Positions 45,501 to 55,100 of a DNA stretch of 64,000 nt are shown here, in pieces. The DNA lies in assembly GCA_009746045.1 (NCBI GenBank), contig RPFO01000106.1, positions 111,001-175,000 on the forward strand, in the 5' to 3' direction. This DNA comes from Mesostigma viride. Its lineage: Eukaryota; Streptophyta; Mesostigmatophyceae; Mesostigmatales; Mesostigmataceae. Both the position numbers and the translations under genes were made by a program. Under the pieces are notes generated by a model that ran no database searches, was not told where the DNA came from, and saw nothing but the letters and a program-made list of their open reading frames with translations. How positions within the stretch are numbered: position 1 is the first letter of the stretch; every line of letters begins with the position of its first letter.

Positions 45501-47907
45501 CGACAGTGTATCATTAATATTCCCTGTGCTACATGTGTTCAACTCTACAAATCTGGATGGCAGATAATCTTATGATTTCTTTGGTGGGTGGGGTCGTCGT
45601 ATGTCGTTAGGCATGAGTTCGGCTGACAGGTTTGCTTGATTCGCAAAGTGTTCCTGCCTCCGCTGCCTCATGGTGTGTTTTCGCAGAAGTGCTGGGGCGC
45701 TGTGTGGGGCTGTGGGGAGTTGCGAGGGAATCGTTTCGGTTGGGATGTGGGTTTTGCGGCACGTTGCATGTTTCTGGGTAGCTGTTACTGAGCCTCGGTC
45801 GTGACCCATACGGCATGGCCCCCACGGTCTCCCTGTCTGACGTTTGCTGTGAGAAATTGCTCTGTGGCTTTGGCAAGTCCCAAAGATGAGATGTGTATGA
45901 GGTGCGTGGTTGAGTGGTACGCCAGATGTATACCAGTCTCGTCAAACAGGAGCTTCACTTCTGCGATGGGCTAGATGTATACAGCTCATATCCACTGTTG
46001 ACCAGTACAGATACCGGTGTCGCTGTTCGATGCAGGACAAACTAGGTTCGCTGGAGCAGGGCGGTAGTAAGAGCTTTCCCCTAATTAAAGCTGGCAGATG
46101 CTTGTTGCTGCGAGCAGGTATGTGGCCGGCTTCAGCTAACATCTCTTGTGGTTTTGCATATTGTCTGCCTGACTTTTGCGGTTGCTTTTATTTCATTAAT
46201 TAGCCACAATATCTTTTGTTATATTCATTTCTTTTTGCGGCTGCAGGAACTGCGAGGACATCGCGATGGCGTTCTTGGTCGCCAACGTCAGCCATGCGCC
46301 CCCTGTGTGGGTTAAAGGTGAGATGCCCATGCGGTTGCAGCCTGTACACAGGATGCGGCGCATCATGGAAAGATTTGGTACGATATCATTTTTGCAGAAC
46401 AGGATGCGGCCATTGGATGTGGCACGTATTATTAGAGAAGCGGTTTGTATTGCCATGGTCATGTACTTGGTCCCTGCGGTCGTTGGGTTGCATGGGCAGG
46501 TGCTCCCATTTCCCTAGTTGGGACTTTGCCATGTCTGCAATTATTAAGTTGTGTCAGTATGATGATTGATTGCACATGCACATGCATATCCTTGCGACAC
46601 TATTTCCAGGACAGGAACAGTTGTTGCTTGTTGTTGTGGGGGTGTGTAGTAAACACAGACCGCTACATTAAATTAGACGACTACCGTAGTGGTCAAGATC
46701 ACTTTGCGACGAACTACTTTGCGACCCCCAAAAAGGTGAAATGTATCGTTTGCGACCCAAAATGAAGGCAAAGTTTTAGGCTTGCGAGCCCATCGACTTG
46801 TTTATGGTCTGAGTGGCTGTTACCCAGCTTAATGAATAGGTACCCGCCTACCTTAAATGTTTTGATTCATCAAGCACTGATTAGTTATAATATAGGGCCA
46901 GGCATGGCCCTGAGTGGCCCCGGTGCGGCCATGGAAGTGAGCCCATGTACTTCATGACCTGTCTACTTGGGGCCGTGCGTCACGCAGGCGCGACGCGGTA
47001 ACATTTGAACTTTGCGACCCAAAATGAAGCCCATGAAAAGCAGTTTGCGAGGTCGATTTGCAAAGTAGTTCGTCGCAAATTGATCTTGACCACTACGGTA
47101 TTCCTGGATGCAGGGCGGTCCAATGTCGTGTAAGGACGTGTAAGGAGTACTCGTCTGAGAGGCAAGGCACAAAGACCGCGGAAGCCATATGTCTGTCTGA
47201 AGGAGTTCCTGCATGGAGGGAGGAAGGCGACCACAAATGGGTCCCGAAGACCATATGGTGGATGGAAAGGGATAGCAAGGTGAAGGATGAAAAGAACGAG
47301 CGGCAGGGAATTGAAAGGTAACGAACAAAGAAAGCAAGAAAGAAAAGGGGGAAAATAAGTAACTTAAAAAAAAAAATGCATGCGGTCATTTCTGGAGTAT
47401 GATGAGGCATAGGGGATGTTGGGCATGGGTCAGGAGTTTGTGTTTTGAGCGCGCATGTTGGCATTCGTTGATTGAAGGCCAGCAATGTGATTTGTTGACG
47501 TGCTGGTTGGTCTGCTTTTCCTTGCTTCAGATGTTTCGGGGACATTGCTGTGGTAACCACTTCGTGGTATGCTGGCACTAGGGGCAAAGCCACACCAATG
47601 GCGTCTGAGGCTGGTTGGTCGACAGAAGGTTTATCTGTGCAAACACTGACCTCTCATCATCCTGACCTGTCGCCTTCTGCTGTGCTGGCACCCGATTGCC
47701 CTTCTTCCCTATCGGCTGGCTGCAGCCAAGGCAGCAGAGCTTGCCAAGAAGGGACTCAGCTCCCACGCGGACCATGACCAGGAGCGCAAGGCCTGTGTGG
47801 ATGATTTCACCTTCCAGTTTTACGGGGGCCACGTACCATTGATCCCCAGCACAACGGCGGACAGCGGAGGGCGGGTATCCAATCTGCGCAAGTTCTTCAG
47901 CAAGTAA
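42537..47907 (+). CDS. GT64 family (exostosin-like) glycosyltransferase, six exons
   Basis: Exons 42537-43084, 43271-44021, 44625-44675, 45304-45479, 46247-46317 and 47726-47907 join without frame break into 592 residues. All introns are GT-AG. A short basic N-terminus and one hydrophobic segment (about residues 27-43, LALSLALLIM) fit a type II Golgi membrane anchor. The catalytic domain starts with FTVILNTYRRPELLQQTL, continues YRLCPSVAEVRVVWSD and has the metal/nucleotide-sugar DxD motif in VFSVDDDVLLSC (about 411-413). It follows with VGFYPRLHTTTYTGK, YGWRRSVWWYGWYSIILTKA, and YVDDHMNCEDIAMAFLVA read across a splice. It ends with ERKACVDDFTFQFYGGHVPL. GT64 enzymes transfer N-acetylhexosamine (animal exostosins, plant EPC1/GINT1); the substrate here is unknown. 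Residues about 225-377 are a Ser/Gly-rich insertion not usual in the family. Confidence 0.95.
44076..44301 (+). repeat. (GGGA)n microsatellite in GT64 intron 2
   Basis: About 226 bp of GGGA with occasional GGA units, closing in a GGGC run. Confidence 0.97.
44804..45030 (+). repeat. 8-bp minisatellite (GGGGCGTG) in GT64 intron 3
   Basis: About 25 nearly identical units, then CATGGGGC variants. The Gly/Ala/Trp/Arg and Pro/His/Ala open frames it creates are artefacts. Confidence 0.97.
46684..47098. mobile_element. 415-bp TA-flanked MITE in GT64 intron 5
   Basis: Terminal inverted repeats of about 39 bp with one or two mismatches (CCGTAGTGGTCAAGATCA, then TTTGCGACGAACTACTTTGC) are flanked by TA on both sides (46682-46683 and 47099-47100). 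A second inverted block, TTTGCGACCCAAAATGAA, lies inside the right half and again near 46750. TA duplication suggests a Tc1/mariner-mobilised MITE. No coding capacity. Confidence 0.82.
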
Positions 47908-48343
47908 CATGTTCTAGAGCACGGCATGAGGCCTCCAGCTTAGGCTGGTAGCGCTCAGGGCCCTGGACGTCCAGGGGGGTACGCGGATCAGCCCCGTGGT
48001 AGCAGCAAGGGTTTTGGTTTGTTATTATCGTCTTCGTCCAGGCAGAACCTGTTTTTGTGTGTGTTGTGTTCCTGCAACAAGATTGACAACATCCATCATT
48101 GCGCACCTTCCGTTGCAACCATTGCAGACGTTGTCAGTGGTTTGTATAATTATCAAGGAGACAACCAGCGCAGGCCAGAAATCGGTCAGTGGTTTGTATA
48201 ATTATGGCAGCTAAGTAGGCCCTGTGCTGCATAGTCAGCAATTACTAACTAATAATAAATACTACATGAAGCCGCGAATAATATATTAAGCCTGATCAGA
48301 ATATATTCATCCATCCATCGGGGTTAATGCTCCGTTACTCCCC
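47908..48343. other. GT64 downstream region, no gene
   Basis: Contains a short direct repeat (GTCAGTGGTTTGTATAATTAT at 48135 and 48184). Otherwise nothing of note. Confidence 0.4.
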
Positions 48344-48354
48344 AACGGGAGCAT

Positions 48355-48504
48355 TAAATTAAATTAAATTATAACATGCCTCCGTTGGGAGATCATGTAG
48401 CACATATTCCATGATGGATGGGTGGGGTGGAGGAAGCCGCGTAATCGAACTACCCTAACTCTAAGCTATCTAGTCTAGAAAATCCTAACTACACTACTCA
48501 TCAA
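48355..48504 (-). mobile_element. 150-bp LINE family A tail insertion
   Basis: The minus strand carries the last codons of ORF2 (TTTGATGAGTAG) and the full 3' UTR with hairpin-like tail. It is flanked by the 11-bp duplication AACGGGAGCAT (48344-48354 and 48505-48515). Confidence 0.88.
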
Positions 48505-48527
48505 AACGGGAGCATGAGGTTCATTAA

Positions 48528-50279
48528 CCCGTGTTTTTTTAATAAGAACGCGATATATCGCGGTTGTAAGCTTTTTTTAGAACGCGTGTAGCACCTAAGG
48601 AAAATTTTTTTTCATGGTCATGTATATACTTTCCTGAAAGCCCATAAATCAAAAGATTTTTTGAGCTACTCAGACCTACAAAATGCTTATTCATTAGAGA
48701 GATACACTGGTTTGAATACAGGGGGGTCTGACCATGACCGCGATTTCTTGACCCTAGGTCACAAGTCATGTGCTTATGGGCAAATGGTTCATGAAAAAAA
48801 TCTGGCTTCTTGCACGAGCTATGGGCAACATATGCAGGCTCTGTGAAACAAAACTCAGGCCCATGCATTGGGCCACTGGAGCTATTTTTCATTAGCATCA
48901 CAAGTACAACGCAGTACAACGCAGTGGGAAAAATGAGAGCCCTTCACAACATTACGCAACGACACGAGCCCCATAAACGGGGCCATAGTGAGCTTGGAGG
49001 GTCAAAACGTTGGAAATAGGTGTTGTATAAGTTATACAGCATCATACATGCATCAAACATCATGACTGGATGACCTAATATGACTGAATCAGGCAGCCAT
49101 AGCCAAAGCATCATCCACTCTCACAACGTGTTGAGCACATGCCTCGTGGGAACGGAGGTGCTAGGTTTTCATTCCATAACGCGTGCAATACTGAAAGAAA
49201 GAGGCACGTGTAATGCAAGGCTTGGATAGGTTGAGTGATCCATGAGCTTACATGCAGGCAAAGATGACGCTGGAATGCATGCTAGCAAATGGTGGCAAGA
49301 TGCTAACAACTCATGATTATACACCATGATTGTGGGCACCTAGCTGATCTTCTTGCACAATCAATGCAGTATAAACCATCAACATCCAATCCTCACGATA
49401 TATTCACGGCTTGACGACGTATACAGCACCTATATACTGCACAACTGCAACCTGCTATGGCTGACATGCAAGCAACGTCGAGTAGGATGGCGGTCTTAGA
49501 GAGGCTGGGCAGACGTCGGTAAAAATAAGTGGAAAACTGGCAGAAACTAGGCAGAAACACGATATACTTACGCCTGCAAGCACTATTGAGCCGGTGGCAG
49601 AGGCCATTTCCAGGAAAATACAGCATACCGTAGCAATAGCCACGGTCACGCCTTGCGCTATTTGCAGGCACCATCATGCCCGGAGCTACCCAATAAAAGT
49701 CTGCACAAATCTCGGTTTAGCCGAGAGTCCGGGCGTTCGGAATGAATAAACATGTGTTAACCATTTAGGGGAAGTCGAAACACCGTGGAAATACCATGCA
49801 TGGTGCCGCAGCAGACCCGAGTCTTGACGTAATAATATGTATGCCGGTTTCCAGGGTTTCCGCATGAAAGTTGGGTGAGAAACTGGAAAAAACTACGTTT
49901 CCTTTGCCCCAGTACCTCAACAAACTCGTAGAAACCTAATTATCAACCTTTGAACGCATCATCATGGTCGTGCTACCCGACAGCCACTGAAATTCGCGCG
50001 AAAACTGGCGAGATCTACCTGCCGCCATCGCCGTCATCTTCACCTTCGTCCCGCGAAAATGCCTGATTTCAGTGGTACATATTTGTTTGCAGCTGTCACA
50101 AAAAAAATACCAAAAATACCAGGATTTTTTCTTGAATTCTATGAGATGTTTCTGACCTATCTTGAAAGTTTCAGACCAAAAATCGCATGTTTAATAGGTT
50201 TGCCACGTGTCAGATTACAACGCGATACATCGCGTTCTAACCCTACAACGCGATGTATCGCGTTGTAAAAAAACACGGG
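48528..50279. mobile_element. Second TTAA-flanked, piggyBac-like element
   Basis: TTAA occurs at 48524-48527 and 50280-50283. Inside are perfect 14-bp inverted ends CCCGTGTTTTTTTA, followed on both sides by ACGCGATATATCGCG-type palindromes (three of them at the right end). Size (1752 bp) and target match the element at 19880-21577. No transposase recognised; the ends differ in sequence, so the two belong to different families. Confidence 0.7.
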
Positions 50280-50542
50280 TTAATTAACTAATTCATTAGT
50301 TTACCTAAATAATATTAACTAATGCCACGGAGCTATAGCACTATTAAAATAAAATAAAATTAAATTGTAACATATCTCTGTCGGGAGTACATGTAGCACA
50401 TATACCTGAGAAGGGGCATATGGCTTGTAATACATTCTGGGCGCTACTTCCTGCGCAAGGGTAGGGTGTAAACTACACTTGCTCTGGGTGCACAAAGTGC
50501 ACCTGCACACCACTATGAATCTGAGACAACTATATGTATTCC

Positions 50543-50870
50543 CAGCCTGTCTCACGTGTCGAGACTGAGCAAGTCTTGAGTGGACACGTACGTGTGTAGT
50601 ACTCCTACACACACAGATCTCGAATGTTTTATCTAGTACAAAATCCGAATGGCTTGCATCACTCCCCGGAAAGGAGAACTTTTGCGATTGGACTGTAGGT
50701 GTCAGCTGGCGATGCCTTCGGATCCGAGGAGACGTCCGTCCTATAGTCAGCAAAAGTTGGTGCGAGAGGTCCCCAGTTCGATTCAGGCCTGGATTCAATT
50801 GCAGATCGCGTTTTCCGCGGACCGGCACTGAACGCAAATGGTTTTCACCTTTGCGGCGTGCCAAATCAGA
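50543..50870 (+). mobile_element. SINE-like element, 328 bp, with target duplication
   Basis: Starts CAGCCTGTCTCACG and ends GCGTGCCAAATCAGA, flanked by ATATGTATTCC (50532-50542 and 50871-50881). It carries the GGTGCGAGAGGTCCCCAG and TTCGATTCAGG tRNA-like core. It matches 30858-31181 over its whole length. Confidence 0.78.
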
Positions 50871-51050
50871 ATATGTATTCCAGCACCTAGGGCGCGGACA
50901 TCTACAACCCTGGGGGAAGATCATCATGGCTAAACAATAGCTAGGGAATGGCTTCTCGGCAGAGAGTAGCTCTCTGCAGGCATAGGCAAAGCTTGGCTGA
51001 ATTCTTAATGCATCATCCGTGGAGAGATCCCATTATAGGCGCACATGCGC

Positions 51051-51116
51051 ATCATGGAATATGTGCTACATGATCTCCCCACGGAGGCATGTTATAATTT
51101 AATTTATTTTTTTTTA
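51051..51116 (+). mobile_element. 66-bp LINE family A tail insertion
   Basis: Consists only of GAATATGTGCTACATGATC, the hairpin and an AATTTATTTT-type tail, between ATGCGC duplicates (51045-51050 and 51117-51122). It sits inside the family B motif GCGCACATGCGC. Confidence 0.72.
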
Positions 51117-51230
51117 ATGCGCAGAGGCTTGAGCCACGTGCTAAGCTAAGCCTGACTAATGTACACTACTGCTATAATATGCTGGTTGTCTCCTTGATAA
51201 TCCCTAGACTGCTAATCTCATTATTGCAGG

Positions 51231-52141
51231 TAGGGAAGCGCAGCATGAGTGGTGCCGGCCTTGGCCCAGCAAGGGGCGCAAGGGACCCGCAGTATCGGCA
51301 GGGAGTTGGGCAGAGGCTGGCAGGTTGTGTTCAGTGCGAGATAACATAGTACGTTTTAATGCGCATGGCACCCTCCAGGCGAGCGGTGCGACTTGCTCAC
51401 TTGGTCTAGCTTGGGATCAAAGAGTGCAGCATACACCATTGGGATTGTCGGGTACGTGGCAAAAGCCAGCAGGCGCTCCTTGTTGCGAAGTTGGCGATTA
51501 ATTAAGGTCGCGGCTTTGACTTTGTTGCGTGGTCCGTGAGAATGTAGACATGCTAGCTGGATAAAAGTATTAAGTGAGACAACTATTCCTGGACGCATGC
51601 ACAATCCAGTATAATCCATAAAAGTATAGACAGTCATGCACAAAGGCATGCCGCGGACTACTATATGCTAATCTCATCATGCAACACGTAAAGTGAAAAA
51701 GAAAGATCGTCTGCGTCATGCCCGAACCCTATCCGCTGGTCAATAACTTGTACCTGAGGGCTACCCTGGCAAGCAATGGGCCACAGGGGCCGTGGGGAGA
51801 CAACAGGGCCAAACCCTTCAGGGAGGTGCCTGCTGCATATGACAGCCCACTTCTCCTTGTCAATCATGCGGGTGCGGAGCACTGACAGGCCCTCAAGGCC
51901 GGAAATAGACATTTGAACATGTATACCTGGGGTGGGCTGGCCAGGGCTGGAATCGCTGCAACGTGCATGCATGAACTGTCAACCGCTGAAGCAGGCCCCG
52001 GTACAGCACCTACGGCGTAAAAAATCCTCTGCTCCTCTGTGCAATAAAAGCACGCTTGTACGTCACGCAGTCACACCAAAGACTCATACAACACATAATT
52101 TAGCTTCGTTACCAACACAGTACTACATGGGGACGGTTCAC
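51231..52141. other. No recognisable gene; helicase downstream region
   Basis: Short frames only (for example minus 51972-51661). The right end should contain the 3' UTR of the helicase gene. Confidence 0.4.
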
Positions 52142-55100
52142 TCACTCAATCGTCCTCCATCCCGGGTCCTCGTAATTGGGGACCAAGCCCCCCACGCGTT
52201 CGGTTAAATCGAGAGCGCCAAGCGCACCCGCGATCGCGTCACCGCCCTCCCCCCCGTCCACGCTGCCGTCGTTGCCATCCTCATCATCCGAGTCATCCGA
52301 GTCATTCCTAGCGAGGTCATCCGCCCCAAAGTCGACGTCGCCCGTGTAACCGCCGTGCTCGAGCACATACCTGAGGAACGCACTCCAGCAGTCGTCACGC
52401 ACCAGCACGTGCGGGTTGCCGATGACGATCAGCAGCGCCTGCGCGCGTGTGATCGCCACGTTGAAGCGCTTTTCGTTGGCCACGAAACCCAGGTCGAACT
52501 TGACGTCGTTCTCGATTTCGTCCGGGTTGGAGCGAACGGTCGAGATGATGATGACCTTGCGCTCCTGGCCCTGGAATTCCTCGGTCGACCCGACCTGTGT
52601 GTGTGCGGGGGGGCACAGCCAGCAACCAGGGGAATCAACAGCGGGGATGGGAAACACGTAAGGTGTGTGTAAGGTTGGAGGTTGGGGGCAGGGGAAGTGG
52701 ACGGGGGGGGGCAGAGCCAGGGAAACGGTGAGGACGTGGGAGTGGGGAAGGGGTGGGGCAGGGGGTGGGGGGCGGGGAGAGGGGGGGGCGGGGAGAGGGC
52801 GGTGTGTGCCACCCAGGCACATGCGAGACTCGTGTCAACCTGGGAGTCACCATCGTGCTAACAAGCTTCCACGCGGGCAAGACAAACTACAAAGATGAAC
52901 CACCTACCCACCTTGGTGACAGTAAACAGCATGCACCAGCTACCAACCTTGGTAACAGTAAACAGCACGGACCAGCTACCCACCTTGGTAACAGTAAACA
53001 GCACGGACCAGCTACCCACCTTGGTAACAGTAAACAGCATGCACCAGCTACCAACCTTGGTGACTGTAAACAGCATGGATCAGCTACCAACCTTGGTGAC
53101 AGTAAACAGCACGGACCAGCTACCCACCTTGGTAACAGTAAACAGCACGGACCAGCTACCCAACTTGGTGACAGTAAACAGCATGGACCAGCTACCCACC
53201 TTGGTGACAGTAAACAGCATGCACCAGCTACCAACCTTGGTGACAGTAAACAGCATGCACCAGCTACCAACCTTGGTGACAGTAAACAGCATGCACCAGC
53301 TACCAACCTTGGTGACAGTAAACAGCATGCACCAGCTACCCACCTTGGTGACAGTAAACAGCATGCACCAGCTACCCACCTTGGTGACAGTAAACAGCAT
53401 GGACCAGCTACCCACCTTGGTAACAGTAAACAGCATGCACCAGCTACCAACCTTGGTGACAGTAAACAGCACGGACCAGCTACCCACCTTGGTAACAGTA
53501 AACAGCACGGACCAGCTACCCACCTTGGTAACAGTAAACAGCACGGACCAGCTACCCACCTTGGTGACAGTAAACAGCACGGACCAGCTACCCAACTTGG
53601 TGACAGTAAACAGCACGGACCAGCTACCCACCTTGGTGACAGTAAACAGCACGGACCAGCTACCCACCTTGGTAACAGTATACAGCATGCACCAGCTACC
53701 AACCTTGGTGACAGTAAACAGCATGCACCAGCTACCAACCTTGGTGACAGTAAACAGCACGGACCAGCTACCCACCTTGGTGACAGTAAACAGCATGGAC
53801 CAGCTACCCACCTTGGTGACAGTAAACAGCATGCACCAGCTACCCACCTTGATGACAGTAAACAGCACGGACCAGCTACCAACCTTGGTGACAGTAAACA
53901 GCACGGACCAGCTACCCACCTTGGTGACAGTAAACAGCATGCACCAGCTACCCACCTTGGTGACAGTAAACAGCATGCACCAGCTACCCACCTTGGTGAC
54001 AGTAAACAGCATGGACCAGCTACCCACCTTGGTGACAGTAAACAGCACGGACCAGCTACCCACCTTGGTGACAGTAAACAGCATGGACCAGCTACCCACC
54101 TTGGTGACAGTAAACAGCATGCACCAGCTACCAACCTTGATGACAGTAAACAGCACGGACCAGCTACCAACCTTGGTGACAGGAAACAGCATGCACCAGC
54201 TACCCACCTTGGTGACAGTAAACAGCATGCACCAGCTACCAACCTTGATGACAGTAAACAGCACGGACCAGCTACCCACCTTGGTGACAGTAAACAGCAT
54301 GGACCAGCTACCCACCTTGGTGACAGTAAACAGCATGGACCAGCTACCCACCTTGGTGACAGTAAACAGCATGGACCAGCTACCCACCTTGGTAACAGTA
54401 AACAGCACGGACCAGCTACCAACCTTGGTGACAGTAAACAGCATGGACCAGCTACCCACCTTGATGACAGTAAACAGCACGGACCAGCTACCCACCTTGG
54501 TGACAGTAAACAGCACGGACCAGCTACCCACCTTGGTGACAGTAAACAGCACGGACCAGCTACCCACCTTGGTGACAGTAAACAGCACGGACCAGCTACC
54601 CACCTTGGTGACAGTAAACAGCACGGACCAGCTACCCACCTTGGTAACAGTAAACAGCATGGACCAGCTACCCACCTTGGTGACAGTAAACAGCACGGAC
54701 CAGCTACCAACCTTGGTGACAGTAAACAGCACGGACCAGCTACCCACCTTGGTGACTGTAAACAGCATGCACCAGCTACCCACCTTGGTAACAGTAAACA
54801 GCATGCACCAGCTACCCACCTTGGTGACAGTAAACAGCACGGACCAGCTACCCACCTTGGTGACAGTAAACAGCATGCACCAGCTACCCACCACGGTGAC
54901 AGTAAACAGCATGCACCAGCTACCAACCTTGGTGACAGTAAACAGCACGGACCAGCTACCCACCTTGGTGACAGTAAACAGCATGGACCAGCTACCCACC
55001 TTGGTGACAGTAAACAGCATGCACCAGCTACCAACCTTGATGACAGTAAACAGCACGGACCAGCTACCAACCTTGGTGACAGTAAACAGCACGGACCAGC

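Larger units (their letters stand above)
50336..51230 (-). mobile_element. Family B copy carrying a SINE and a LINE tail
   Basis: On minus, the copy starts near CTAGGGATTATCAAGGAG (about 51210) and ends in a hairpin-like tail and AATTTAATTTTATTTTA at 50336. It is interrupted by 50543-50870 (SINE) and 51051-51116 (LINE tail). It parallels 2907-3302 plus 18585-18645. Confidence 0.65.

Noticed and set aside
51240-51350. Exon-like stretch after TTATTGCAG (GKRSMSGAGLGPARG)
   Set aside because: No matching donor or partner exon was found; the acceptor-like sequence is at the edge of a repeat.
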